The notes beneath the pieces were generated by a model. That model did no database searches. It was not told the DNA's origin and worked only from the letters and a program-made list of their open reading frames with translations. Made by a program: the position numbers and the translations under genes. Shown here piece after piece: positions 26,842 through 35,618 of a stretch of 64,000 nt of DNA. Origin of the DNA: Paraburkholderia fungorum (GTDB taxonomy: Bacteria > Pseudomonadota > Gammaproteobacteria > Burkholderiales > Burkholderiaceae); assembly GCF_902833645.1 (NCBI RefSeq), contig NZ_CADFGE010000010.1, forward strand, positions 186,001-250,000, in the 5' to 3' direction. How positions within the stretch are numbered: the first letter of the stretch is position 1; each line of letters starts with the position of its first letter.

Positions 26842-27543
26842 TTAGAGCTCCGCCTGGCGCACGCCGATCGAATAGCGCTTTTCCAGCCAGATCAGCACGA
26901 GGTTCGACGCGGTGGTGATCGCCAGATAGATCAGCGCGGCGATCAGGATGAAGAAGAACATGTTGAAGGTGCTTTTACCGGCGTCCTGGGCGGCTTTGAC
27001 GACATCGGCGAGACCGATGATCGACACCAGCGCCGTGGCCTTGACCAGCACCTGCCAGTTATTGCCGATGCCGGGCAGCGCGAAGCGCATCATTTGCGGA
27101 AACAGGATGCGTGTGAACACGCGCGCACCGCTCATGCCGTAGGCACTGCCCGCCTCGAGCTGGCCGCGCGGTACGGCGAGGAATGCGCCGCGAAAGGTCT
27201 CGGTGAAATACGCGCCGTAGATGAAGCCGAGGGTGAGCACGCCGGCGACGAACGGGTCGATATCGAACTGCGGCAGACCGAGGGCGTCGGTGAGATTGTT
27301 GACGGCGATCTGGATGCTGTAGAACAGCAGCAGCATCAGCACGAGGTCGGGCACTGAGCGGATCAGTGTCGTATAGCCGGTTGCGATTGCGCGCAGCGGG
27401 CGATTGAACGAGAGTTTCGCCGCCGCGCCCGCGAGGCCGAGCAGCACGGAGGCTGCCAGCGACAGGACGGACAGCTCGATCGTCTGGATCGTACCGGCCA
27501 GTAGCACTGGACCAAAGCCGTAAAGGAACACGCGTGTCTCCAT
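26842..27543 (-). CDS. aotQ: ABC transporter permease, basic amino acids (AotQ/HisQ-type)
   Basis: This 233-residue permease is the first gene of the transporter unit. It shows RSVPDLVLMLLLFYSIQ, the EAA loop VPRGQLEAGSAYGMSGARVFTRILFPQMMRFALPG and about five hydrophobic segments. No binding-protein gene lies upstream; instead the sequence runs into about 270 bp of gene-free DNA and repeat element B. In P. aeruginosa the equivalent position holds aotJ, so the binding protein appears to have been moved (candidate at 14011-14805). Confidence 0.93.
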   Translation of the reverse strand: METRVFLYGFGPVLLAGTIQTIELSVLSLAASVLLGLAGAAAKLSFNRPLRAIATGYTTLIRSVPDLVLMLLLFYSIQIAVNNLTDALGLPQFDIDPFVAGVLTLGFIYGAYFTETFRGAFLAVPRGQLEAGSAYGMSGARVFTRILFPQMMRFALPGIGNNWQVLVKATALVSIIGLADVVKAAQDAGKSTFNMFFFILIAALIYLAITTASNLVLIWLEKRYSIGVRQAEL

Positions 27544-27810
27544 CCAGGTTTTATTGACGATGTCATGGATGGGGGCGGGTTGTGGGCGCCCGACTCATCC
27601 GGCATGGCGCGGAGTCTCGCAAGCGGAAATTAATTTCTCAAAGAAGATGGAAGGTTGTGCTGCGGTGCAGCAATTGTTGGTTTGGGGTGGGTTGCTGGCT
27701 GCGGGGCTTGGTTTTGTGGGGGATATGGTTTTGTAAGGTGTGGTACGCGCTGTCGGCGCTGCTGCGATTTAGCAAGTTTTGAGTCGCTTTTTTGATAGAT
27801 ATGGGCGGGG

Positions 27811-28628
27811 GTTTTGCCTGCCCGGCAGGTGGGGGCGTGCGCGGCGCTTTTTTGTTGTTGGTCGGACTCTTTGGCCTTTCCTTGCTGTGTTAGTGGTCCG
27901 TTCTGTTGTTGGTCTGTTGGCCTTTCCTTGCTTTGTTAGTGGTCTATTAGCGTTGCCCCTGTGCGGGGCGGCACTTACTTTCTTTGCCGCCGCAAAGAAA
28001 GATAAGCAAAGAAAGCGGCTTCACCCCGCCAGCTCATAAGCGGGTCCCCCGCACAGTAGCGGTAGTGGTGCATCTGGAATCTGTCGCCTCGCACACTTCG
28101 CCTTAGTGACAAGGCAGTCATACCTCCGGCGGCGCTGCGCGCGCCGATACCCCATTCATAAAACCGTCCCTGCGTTTCCCCCACACGCCCGCTTGGCGTA
28201 CGTGCCGGCTGCACCTGGTGGACCGCTATCGCCGGCATCAGTTCATTCGGTATGCGAACATTTAACAGCGCAAGCCTTTGGGGCTTGCTCGCTGCGCGAA
28301 TCAACCCCACTGGTTTCCCAGGCAGACCCGTCCGCGACGCACGCAGTGCGGAGTGGGAGCTGATGAGCGCCTTGTCGCTAACGCGGAGTGTGCGAGGCGA
28401 CGGATTCCAGATGCACCACTACCGTGGCTGTGCGGGGGACCCGCTTATGAGCTGGCGGTGTGAGCCGCTTTCTTTTGCCTACTTTTCTTTGCGGCCGGCA
28501 AAGAAAAGTAGGTGCCGCCCCGCACAGGGGCAACGCTAATAGACCACTAACAAAACAAGGAAAGGCCAAGAGACAAAAACAAAAAAATCATCACAAAGAC
28601 CCCCACCCGCCGGGCAGGCAAAAAAAAC
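27811..28628. repeat. Composite inverted-repeat element B
   Basis: This is the second copy of the element family, about 818 bp, between aotQ and the patatin gene. The left arm has the outer end tgcctgcccggcagg, two diverged copies of a ggcctttccttgct...ttagtggtc sub-repeat and a slightly degenerate hairpin (about 27974-28006). The right arm has a perfect 15-bp hairpin (28478-28492/28498-28512). The core holds the cctccggcggcgctgcgcg block next to the left arm and the gtccgcgacgcacgcagtgcgg block next to the right arm. It is nearly the same throughout as element C and in the same orientation. Its right end lies 1-2 bp from the stop codon of the patatin gene. The 270 bp between aotQ and the element hold no gene that I can see. 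Confidence 0.85.
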
Positions 28629-28629
28629 C

Positions 28630-29583
28630 CTACCCCATCCCCAACCGCGCCCGAATCGCCGGCAACATAACCTCCACCGCCGCCCGGCCTTCTTCCATGG
28701 CCGGCCCAGCCCGGTGAAAATCAAAAATCCCCATCCCGCCCAGCCGCGGCTGAATCAAAATATCGGCCGGCTCGCCAGCCAGGCGACTCCGCGTAATCCG
28801 CACCTGCATGATGTCAATGCTCTGCGCAATCGAACTCAGCATCGAAGGCACCCGCGCGCTCGGCGGCGGCGGCACCCGCACATCATCGGAAGCACGCGCC
28901 TCGGCAGGGGCCAGCCACTTCGGCCAAGGCTTGCCGTTACGCCGCAATGACCCCGGCGGCGGCGCATCCGGATCGAGCGCGGGCGTATCCACCACCGCGC
29001 CGCCAAAATCGCGCCCATTCAGAATGTCATTGTTCAAATCGACAGCAATCACGCAGTCCGCCCGCATGCCGCGCGCCACCGAAACCGGCACCGGATTGCT
29101 CAAGCCACCATCCACCAGCCAGACACCGTTGTGAAACACCGGCGTGAAAATCCCCGGAATCGCAATCGAAGCGCGCACCGCGTCGACCACGCTGCCGTCC
29201 TGCAACCAGCTCTCGCGCCCCGAATCGAGTTCGGTGGCCACCGCCGCAAACGGCATGTTCAACTGGGCAATCGAGCAACCGTTGAACTTGTCCGCGAATA
29301 TCTTGATCACCTTGCGTCCGCCCAGCAAGCCACCCGACAGCCGCAGATCGAGTAGCCGTACCACCGTCTGCCAGGTCAGCCGCGACACCCACTCCTCCAG
29401 CCAGTCGAGGTCGCCGTTCGCGTAGATCGCGCCCACCAGCGCGCCGATCGACGTGCCGCACACCACGTCCGGCTTGATGCCCGCATCGTGCAACGCGCGA
29501 ATCGCACCGATATGCGCCCAGCCGCGCGCGGCACCGCCCCCCAACACCAACCCGATCCGGTTATATCGACGTCGATGGATCAT
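28630..29583 (-). CDS. Patatin-like phospholipase (RssA-type)
   Basis: This 317-residue serine acylhydrolase has the glycine-rich oxyanion loop LVLGGGAARGWAHIGAIRAL, the nucleophile in CGTSIGALVGA (Ser in GXSXG) and the catalytic Asp in WLVDGGLSNPVPV. These three elements define active patatin-type enzymes that cleave phospholipid or lipid acyl bonds with a Ser-Asp dyad. The C-terminal 100 residues are Pro/Ala-rich and more variable. There is no signal peptide, so it acts in the cytoplasm or at the inner membrane. A GGGGAA site precedes the ATG. Its stop codon touches the end of repeat element B. Confidence 0.92.
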   Translation of the reverse strand: MIHRRRYNRIGLVLGGGAARGWAHIGAIRALHDAGIKPDVVCGTSIGALVGAIYANGDLDWLEEWVSRLTWQTVVRLLDLRLSGGLLGGRKVIKIFADKFNGCSIAQLNMPFAAVATELDSGRESWLQDGSVVDAVRASIAIPGIFTPVFHNGVWLVDGGLSNPVPVSVARGMRADCVIAVDLNNDILNGRDFGGAVVDTPALDPDAPPPGSLRRNGKPWPKWLAPAEARASDDVRVPPPPSARVPSMLSSIAQSIDIMQVRITRSRLAGEPADILIQPRLGGMGIFDFHRAGPAMEEGRAAVEVMLPAIRARLGMG

Positions 29584-29604
29584 GTGTTCCCCGCTTTTTA
29601 TCGA

Positions 29605-30156
29605 CTAGCGCCCACGTATCACATCCGAACGCGATGTCGTGTACACCTTCTGATATTGATCGAAGTGCACGTTGAAAATACCCTCTTCAGTCACGCCCCG
29701 CTCGCGCCATTTCCAGCTCCAGACGGTTTCCGGCTTGAGCGGAAACACCGCGACCTGGCCTGGCTTGCCGAGCAGGCGGCGCACCTCGTCCTCGGTCATG
29801 CCAACACGAATCTTCGCGAAGTTCTCGGCGGTCAGAACCTGCGTGATCGCCTGCAATTTCCCGTCACGGTCGATGTCGACCATGTACGTGTTCAGCCCTT
29901 GCGGCCCACGCGGATATTCGAAACGCTTCGAGCCGTCGGTAAACGTCCGTTCGGTTTCCGGTTTGCCCATCTGGTCGCGAATCTGCGCCTCGGTGGTCAT
30001 GCCCGGCGTCATATTCTTGAGCAGTAACGCGTCCGGCTTGACGGCGTTGAAGAAGTCCTTGAGTTTTTGCACGGCGCGGTCGCTCTGTTGGTCGTCGCAG
30101 CCGGTCAGCGCAACGCACCCGGCCAGCATGACGACAGTCAGCAATTTGAGGCTCAC
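29605..30156 (-). CDS. SmpA/OmlA (BamE-like) outer-membrane lipoprotein
   Basis: This 183-residue protein starts at a GTG (30156) with an AGGAAA site 8 bp upstream. It has a lipoprotein signal peptide, with a cysteine in LAGC or, more likely, LTGC at residue 20. The mature part contains two related half-domains, TPGMTTEAQIRDQMGKPE and RVGMTEDEVRRLLGKPG, each followed by a beta-rich stretch, which is the SmpA/OmlA pattern. Related proteins sit in the outer membrane, and BamE supports beta-barrel assembly. The duplication suggests a relative of BamE rather than BamE itself, which is shorter. It precedes the patatin gene by 21 bp and is probably co-transcribed with it. Confidence 0.8.
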   Translation of the reverse strand: MSLKLLTVVMLAGCVALTGCDDQQSDRAVQKLKDFFNAVKPDALLLKNMTPGMTTEAQIRDQMGKPETERTFTDGSKRFEYPRGPQGLNTYMVDIDRDGKLQAITQVLTAENFAKIRVGMTEDEVRRLLGKPGQVAVFPLKPETVWSWKWRERGVTEEGIFNVHFDQYQKVYTTSRSDVIRGR

Positions 30157-30344
30157 AGCGAGTTTCCTGTAGGGACGCGAAGCGCTCAGCCCACCCGCAT
30201 CCCGTTGTGTAGAGGTTGCTACATAATAAACAGGATAACCGGCCACGGAAAAAACCGCGAGCGGGCGGCACGCGGCCATAAGCGGTCGTGCGGTGCGGTA
30301 TGGCGACAGGGAGAGCAAAACCCGTGAAAACGGGCGCCCCAAGC

Positions 30345-30373
30345 AAAAAGGCGACGCTGTGCAAAGCGTCGCC
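30345..30373 (-). terminator. Rho-independent terminator, minus strand
   Basis: Read on the minus strand, GGCGACGCT pairs with AGCGTCGCC around a 6-base loop and is followed directly by five T. This is a strong intrinsic terminator for a message coming from the right. The nearest upstream gene on that strand ends at 30697, which leaves about 325 bases of untranslated or independent RNA in between. Confidence 0.8.
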
Positions 30374-30615
30374 GGAATCGGCCGGTCTGGTCGATTGGGT
30401 CAATCGGGAATGTGACGGCGGCCAGCCGGCCACCTGAAGCGAAGCACCGTGGACGGCGCGCAGCGATCCGGTCCCGGGCAAGGCGGCGAGAGACCTTGGC
30501 CTCTAACCTTGCGTCATCGCCGGAATCACAGACCGCTGCTTGTCTGGCCGCCCTGGTCCCTCGATAAGCCTTCCAGGTGCAGTTAATCTAAACGGATTGG
30601 CGGATTTAGACGAGT
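30374..30615 (-). ncRNA. Candidate structured RNA or long 3' leader, unknown class
   Basis: No convincing gene lies in 30157-30696. Part of it can fold strongly. GGCGGCCAG at 30417-30425 pairs with CTGGCCGCC at 30544-30552. Inside, GCAGCG (30460-30465) pairs with CGCTGC (30534-30539), and further CCGG and AGAG/CTCT pairs nest within. GGCGA/TCGCC and GCAAGG/CCTTGC pairs cross, which implies a pseudoknot or two alternative folds. An inverted repeat TCTAAA-N12-TTTAGA (30587-30610) lies just upstream on the minus strand and the terminator at 30345-30373 lies downstream, which would fit a stand-alone RNA of about 200-230 bases. It matches no riboswitch or 6S-type consensus I know. It could also be only the 3' end of the flavoprotein message. 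Confidence 0.4.
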
Positions 30616-30696
30616 GCGCGTTTACACCAAATCGGCAGAGGATTCGCCGTGCGCCGCGCGGGCGTTGCCGCTCGTTTGCCGGCGAGGCATACCTGC

Positions 30697-31887
30697 TCAC
30701 GCGTGAAGCCAAGCTGCGAAACCCGCGCGCCCGGCTCCCTGCAATACCGAATCGTTCTGTGGCGTATGGATCCGCGCGCACAGCACATCGCGATAATGAC
30801 GCTCGAGCGGATTGTCACGACTCAAGCCGGGATTGCCGCTCGCCTCGACGGCCAGTTGCACCGCCTCAATGGCCTGATTCGTCACCGTGTATTTGATCAG
30901 CGGCGCTTCGTCGAGCGTCACGCGTTCGGCATGCGCGCCTGCGTCGAGCAACACGCGATTGCTGAACAGCAGCGCGTCGATGCGACCGAGCGTCTGCTGG
31001 AACGCAGGCAGACTCGCGAGCGGCGCGCCGAGGTTGCCGGGTGTGCGTCCGGCCGCCCATTGCGCGAACCAGTCGCGAGCGGCCCGTGCGATGCCGTCGT
31101 ATACAGCGGACAACAGCACGCTCATCCACGCAAAGCCGAGTGGATCGAGTCCGGCACTCGGCTCGCCAGGTAGATGAACGTCAACCGCGTGACTGGCCGG
31201 CACGAACACGTTGTCGAATACAAGCTCGTGACTGCCCGTGGCGCGCATGCCCAGATGATTCCATTCGCTGCCGACCCGCACGCCAGGCGTATCGCGATGC
31301 ACCAGCCATACGCCGACCCGCGGCGGCGTCTCGTCGCTGCGCGCCCATACCGCGAGCCACGTGAGGCCAGGGCTGCCGGTCGAGTACAGCTTGCTGCCGT
31401 CGATGATCCAGCCATCGGCGCTGCGCTTCGCGATAGTCGACGGTAAGCCGCCGCGTGCGGGCGTACCCAGTTCGGGTTCGACGCGCAGCGAGTTGATCAG
31501 CGCGCCGTCGCGCACCGCTTCACGCGCCACGCGTTCGCGCAGTTCGACAGGCCAATGCGGATTGCCCTGCAAGCGATGATGAAACAGGTACTGCATCACC
31601 AGCACCAGCGCCGTGGACGGCTCGCCGCGCGCCACCGCGCGCACCACCTTCAACGCCTGCGGCAGGCTCGCCCCGGCGCCGCCGAGCGGTGCGGGCACCG
31701 TCAACGAAAGCAGATCGAATTCGTGCAGGCGCGCCAGGTTGGCGTGCGGAAATTCCGCCGTGCGGTCGTAGTGGGCCGCGCTGACCGCAAACTCGCTCGT
31801 GAGCTGCGCGAGCAAGGCGTCGAACGTATCGCTATCGAGCGGTGGATGACGGCGCGTCACCGCGCTTTCGGCAATCGGGGCATTCAT
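30697..31887 (-). CDS. Acyl-CoA dehydrogenase-like flavoprotein (SfnB/DszC family)
   Basis: This 396-residue protein has the acyl-CoA dehydrogenase fold: an N-terminal helical domain, a middle beta domain with WIIDGSKLYSTGSPG and GMRATGSHELVFDNVFVP, and a C-terminal helical domain. Its LHEFDLLSLTVPAPLGGAG and PRVGVWLVHRDTPGVRV fit the SfnB/DszC branch, whose members are flavin-dependent enzymes of organosulfur use (sulfone or thiophene oxidation) rather than fatty-acid oxidation. It starts at 31887 after a GGAG site and lies 25 bp after a sulfonate-type binding protein, which supports a sulfur role. The exact reaction is unknown. Confidence 0.85.
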   Translation of the reverse strand: MNAPIAESAVTRRHPPLDSDTFDALLAQLTSEFAVSAAHYDRTAEFPHANLARLHEFDLLSLTVPAPLGGAGASLPQALKVVRAVARGEPSTALVLVMQYLFHHRLQGNPHWPVELRERVAREAVRDGALINSLRVEPELGTPARGGLPSTIAKRSADGWIIDGSKLYSTGSPGLTWLAVWARSDETPPRVGVWLVHRDTPGVRVGSEWNHLGMRATGSHELVFDNVFVPASHAVDVHLPGEPSAGLDPLGFAWMSVLLSAVYDGIARAARDWFAQWAAGRTPGNLGAPLASLPAFQQTLGRIDALLFSNRVLLDAGAHAERVTLDEAPLIKYTVTNQAIEAVQLAVEASGNPGLSRDNPLERHYRDVLCARIHTPQNDSVLQGAGRAGFAAWLHA

Positions 31888-31912
31888 ACAGGAACTCCAG
31901 GAAACCGCATCA

Positions 31913-32899
31913 TCAAGGCAGAGGGAAGCTGCGATCGAAGCTCGTGCGCACATCGAGATGGGCCCGGATTACATTGGCGGCTTCGTAAGTATCGGCGGTA
32001 CGCTGCTGCGCGGCGACGACGCTGTCGTCGATCGCTACCGGGTGCACCTGGCCGCGCTGATAGACGGTTTTCAGCACGTCGGTCGGCAGGCCCGTGACTT
32101 TCGATTGCATCGCCGCCACTTCGTCGGGATGCGAAAGCGCCCAACGCTGACCGATCGCCACGCGCCGCAGGAAGTCGGCGAGTTGCGGGCGCTTGTGCGT
32201 AATCGCGCGTTCGGTCGCGACCTGATAGCTGAGCCCTTCGGAAAGACCGACGCCGTTGGCGATGATGCGATCGTGATCGCGCGCTTCGCCAAGCGCGGTG
32301 TACGGGTCCCACACCGACCATGCATCGACGCTGCCTGACGCAAGCGCCGCCTTCGCATCGGCGGGTGCGAGGAAGACGAACGAGACGTCGGTCAGCGGCA
32401 CGTTGGCCTTCTTCAGTGCGGCGAGCGCGAGATAGTGGCCAATCGAACCGCGCGTGGTAGCGATGCGTTTGCCCCTCAGGCTCGCCGCATCGTTCAACGG
32501 CGAATGCGCGCCGACGACGATCGCGAGATCCAGTGGATTCGACCGGGTCGCCGCGACGGCCCGCACGCGCGCGCCGGCCGCGAGCGCGAACACGAGCGGC
32601 GCGTCGCCCAGGCCGCCGACATCCACGGCGCCGGCATTCAGCGCTTCGCCGAGCGGTTGCGCCGCGGGGAAGTTGAACCACTCGATCTTGTACGGCAGGT
32701 CTTTCAGTTGGCCGGAGGCTTCGAGAATGCCGCGTGTTTGCAAGGACTGGTCGCCGACCTTGAGCACCGGTAAATCGGCGGCATGAGCCTGGGTTGCGCT
32801 CACAGTTGCACACAGGGCGAACATTGCCGCGCCGAGCGGTTTGAACAACGCGCGCTGCAGAACGGATGAGGCGGACAAAGATGGGCGGAAGGTCGGCAT
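31913..32899 (-). CDS. Sulfonate/nitrate-type ABC substrate-binding protein (SsuA-like)
   Basis: This 328-residue periplasmic binding protein has a long signal peptide (about 41 residues, ending QAHA|AD), then LPVLKVGDQSLQTRGILEASGQLKDLPYKIEWFNFPAAQPLGEALNAGAVDVGGLGDAPLVFALAAGA, which is the SsuA/TauA pattern. GKRIATTRGSIGHYLALAAL and ALASGSVDAWSVWDPYTALGE complete the two lobes. The protein should deliver an alkanesulfonate or related compound to an ABC transporter, but no permease or ATPase gene is near. Upstream starts in the same frame (32989) would delay the signal peptide and are less likely. The divergent gene is a LysR regulator. Confidence 0.88.
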   Translation of the reverse strand: MPTFRPSLSASSVLQRALFKPLGAAMFALCATVSATQAHAADLPVLKVGDQSLQTRGILEASGQLKDLPYKIEWFNFPAAQPLGEALNAGAVDVGGLGDAPLVFALAAGARVRAVAATRSNPLDLAIVVGAHSPLNDAASLRGKRIATTRGSIGHYLALAALKKANVPLTDVSFVFLAPADAKAALASGSVDAWSVWDPYTALGEARDHDRIIANGVGLSEGLSYQVATERAITHKRPQLADFLRRVAIGQRWALSHPDEVAAMQSKVTGLPTDVLKTVYQRGQVHPVAIDDSVVAAQQRTADTYEAANVIRAHLDVRTSFDRSFPLP

Positions 32900-32969
32900 G
32901 GGGGCGATCGTGTCGTGGCATTCGGATGATGTGCCATCGACGATAAGGCACTCATCTGTATAAGACAAA

Positions 32970-32996
32970 CGCATTATTCTGCTAAGCAAATATGCG
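32970..32996. promoter_or_regulatory. Inverted repeat in the divergent promoter, possible LysR operator
   Basis: CGCAT, 17 bases and ATGCG form an inverted repeat in an AT-rich patch between the binding-protein gene and the LysR gene. The spacing and place fit a LysR-type operator controlling both. No exact family consensus is claimed. Confidence 0.35.
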
Positions 32997-33095
32997 AATT
33001 TTCTTGGCCGGCAACGCGTGCGCGCGCATCGATCCGGGTATCATCGAACGCACAAAACCTGCGCATCTGCCGAACTCACCGAGTCACCGCTCACC

Positions 33096-34007
33096 ATGAA
33101 GATCGACGAAATCGACGCCTACGTCACCGTCATTCGCTGTCAGTCGTTGCAGCAGGCGGCGCTGTCGCTCGGCCTGACGCAACCGGCAATCACGCGCCGT
33201 CTGCAGAATTTCGAAGAGGCGCTCGGCGTCGAACTGCTCGACCGCAATACACGTCCGCTCAAGGCGACCGCAACGGGCCGCATCGTCTACGACCAATGCC
33301 GCGTGATCCAGCGCGAGCTCGACGTGTTGCGCGAGATCGTCGCCACCGATACGCCGCCGGTCGGCATGCTGCGCCTCGGCGTCGCACAGACGATTGCCGA
33401 TATCGCGCTCACCGATGCGATGCGCGGCCTCAAGACCGCCTACCCCGATCTGCAAGCGCGGGCGTCGACCGGTTGGGGCAGCCAGTTACTGCCACGCGTC
33501 GAGCAGGGCGAACTCGACGCCGCCGCGATCCTGCTGCCCAGCAACAAGACCTTCGACGAATCCTTGTCGGCGCGCTCGCTCGGCCGCGTCAAGCTGGCCG
33601 TGGTCGCGCAGAAAGGCTTGTTGAAGAAACGCGCGCATACGCTGGCGGAATGCCAGTCGATCGGGTGGGTATTGAATCCGGACGGTTGCGGCTTTCGCGA
33701 CGGCCTGCAACGCGCGCTGACGGGCCTGGGGCTCGCGCTCAAGCTCAATCTGGAAACACTCGGCACCGAACTGCAATTGCAACTGGTGGCCGACGGCAAC
33801 GGCCTGGGACTCGTGCCCCTACCGTTGCTACAGGTCAGCGCTCATGCGGACGCGCTCGACATCGTCCCGATGAGCGACTTCAAGCCGCTCATCGATATCT
33901 GGCTCGTGCATCCGCGCGTGCTGGGCAAGCTGCAACAGCCGGTCGAGCAGTTCGGCGCCGCGATCGAACGGCAGTTCAAGGAGGCGCGCGCGCAGCGCGC
34001 CGCCTGA
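33096..34007 (+). CDS. LysR-family regulator of the organosulfur cluster
   Basis: This 303-residue LysR protein has the N-terminal winged helix (VIRCQSLQQAALSLGLTQPAITRRLQNFEEALGVELLDR) and an effector domain starting MLRLGVAQTIADIAL. It is divergent from the sulfonate-type binding protein and converges on the sulfur operon that ends at 34017. It is the obvious candidate for control of one or both. In Burkholderia and E. coli, LysR proteins (SsuR, Cbl, CysB) govern sulfonate use; which of these is closest cannot be decided by eye. Confidence 0.87.
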   Translation: MKIDEIDAYVTVIRCQSLQQAALSLGLTQPAITRRLQNFEEALGVELLDRNTRPLKATATGRIVYDQCRVIQRELDVLREIVATDTPPVGMLRLGVAQTIADIALTDAMRGLKTAYPDLQARASTGWGSQLLPRVEQGELDAAAILLPSNKTFDESLSARSLGRVKLAVVAQKGLLKKRAHTLAECQSIGWVLNPDGCGFRDGLQRALTGLGLALKLNLETLGTELQLQLVADGNGLGLVPLPLLQVSAHADALDIVPMSDFKPLIDIWLVHPRVLGKLQQPVEQFGAAIERQFKEARAQRAA

Positions 34008-34016
34008 ACCCTTCTC

Positions 34017-35618
34017 TCAGAGCACGCGGAAGCCATGCGTCCCATCGCGTCCAAGCTGAGCGACTAACCCGTACTCCCACTCCAGATACGCGTTCATCGC
34101 TTCGCGTGCGTTGTCGGTTCCCTCATACGGGCGTCGATAACGATCGATGCGCGGCGATGCCAGACGCGTCTCGCCACTTTCCACGGCGAGACCCGCTTCG
34201 ATCCACGCGTTTGTGCCGCCGCTTAGCACCTGCACCGGTTTGCCCGTCAACGCCGCCAGCTCGGGCGCTGCGAAGCGCGCAAGCAGACTGCTGCCGCAGG
34301 TCGCCACATAGCGTTGCGCATCCGGCAGCTTGCGCAACGCTTCTTCGAGTTGCCCACGAATCGCGAACCACGCGCCCGGGATATGCCGCTTCACGTAGTT
34401 CGCGCTGGTGGTGAAATCCAGCACGATGGTGCCGGGCGACTGCAGGAGCGCTACCAGTTGAGCCGGTGAAATTTCATCGACCTCGGGCGGCGCGGGTGCA
34501 TAACGCGCCGCGGGCGCTGGGCCTTTTTCAGCGAAGTCCGCATTGCTCAGGCCGTCTACGACGTACACCTCGATATTCATCTGCGCGAGCCACGACGCGG
34601 TCATGTTCGCGCGCACGCCGTCGTTGTCGGCGAGGATCACACGCGCGCCTCGCACCGGGGCGAACATATCGGTCTCCTGCACAAGCTGGCCGCCTGGCGC
34701 ATTGCGAAAACCCGGCACGTGCCCCGCTTCGTATTCTTCCGGCGTGCGCACGTCGAAGCGGTAGACGGTGCGTACCGCTTCGTCGGCCCAGCGGCGTGCT
34801 TCGTCGCGCGAGGTGCGTCCTACCCTCGCACGATCGGCCACCTCGCGCGCGGAATCGGCGGCGCCAAGACGAAGTGTGTCGTCGACAATCGGATCGAAGC
34901 GGCGCGAACTGCCATGCGCGAGCGCCTGGCCGGCCAGCGTCCAGCCGATCGTGCCGTTGCGCAGCGCCGCCACCGGATTCGGCACGCCCGCATTGATCAG
35001 CGACTGCGCGCCGATGATGCTGCGCGTACGCCCCGCGCAGTTGACGATAATCCGCGTGGCAGGGTTCGGTGCAAGCTGCCGTGCACGCAGCACCAGTTCG
35101 GCGCCCGGCACGCTGATGCTGCCCGGAATATTCATGGTCTGGTATTCGTCGAAACGGCGTGCGTCGAGCACCACCACATCCGCGCCGTGATCGAGCAGTG
35201 CCTGCACCTGCGGCGCGCCGAGCGACGGCGTATGGCGCTCGCTTTCGACCAGTTCGCCAAATGCCTTGCTCGGCACGTTGACGTCCTGGAACAGTTCGCC
35301 GCCCGCCTCGCGCCAGCCTTGCAAACCATTCTCGAGCAATGCCACGTCGGTATAACCCAGCTCGCTCAGACGGCTCGCGGCGCGCTCGGCGAGCCCTTCG
35401 CCGTCGTCGAATACGACGAGCGGCACGTCGCGGCGCGGCAGACGCACCGGCGCGTCCAGTTCGAGCCGGGACAGCGGCAGATTGGCCGCGAACAGCGGAT
35501 GACTGCGTGCGTGCGGATCTTCCTCGCGCACGTCGACGAGCGCGATTTCCTCGCGTTCGAGCAGCGCACGGCGCACGTCCTTGAATGATCGGATACGGAA
35601 CTCTTTAGCGAAACTCAT
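34017..35618 (-). CDS. Four-domain rhodanese-like sulfurtransferase
   Basis: This 533-residue protein consists of four rhodanese domains in a row (about residues 10-110, 130-235, 270-365 and 382-480). The active-site cysteine is present in domain 2 (Cys194 in NCAGRTRS) and domain 4 (Cys441 in TCGSSLLA) and absent in domain 1 (FDDGEG) and domain 3 (LADNDGVR). So two pairs of an inactive and an active domain can be seen, as in classical two-domain rhodaneses. It should move sulfane sulfur from thiosulfate or persulfides to an acceptor. It overlaps the cysteine dioxygenase gene by 4 bp (ATGA), which links it to thiol and sulfide oxidation. Confidence 0.9.
   Translation of the reverse strand: MSFAKEFRIRSFKDVRRALLEREEIALVDVREEDPHARSHPLFAANLPLSRLELDAPVRLPRRDVPLVVFDDGEGLAERAASRLSELGYTDVALLENGLQGWREAGGELFQDVNVPSKAFGELVESERHTPSLGAPQVQALLDHGADVVVLDARRFDEYQTMNIPGSISVPGAELVLRARQLAPNPATRIIVNCAGRTRSIIGAQSLINAGVPNPVAALRNGTIGWTLAGQALAHGSSRRFDPIVDDTLRLGAADSAREVADRARVGRTSRDEARRWADEAVRTVYRFDVRTPEEYEAGHVPGFRNAPGGQLVQETDMFAPVRGARVILADNDGVRANMTASWLAQMNIEVYVVDGLSNADFAEKGPAPAARYAPAPPEVDEISPAQLVALLQSPGTIVLDFTTSANYVKRHIPGAWFAIRGQLEEALRKLPDAQRYVATCGSSLLARFAAPELAALTGKPVQVLSGGTNAWIEAGLAVESGETRLASPRIDRYRRPYEGTDNAREAMNAYLEWEYGLVAQLGRDGTHGFRVL

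Noticed and set aside
30417..30570. Resemblance of the structured region to a SAM-I riboswitch (CTTATCGAGGGACCAG on the minus strand)
   Set aside because: The later conserved parts of the SAM-I core (GAAGCCC-GGCAACC) are missing, and no sulfur biosynthesis gene lies directly downstream on that strand.
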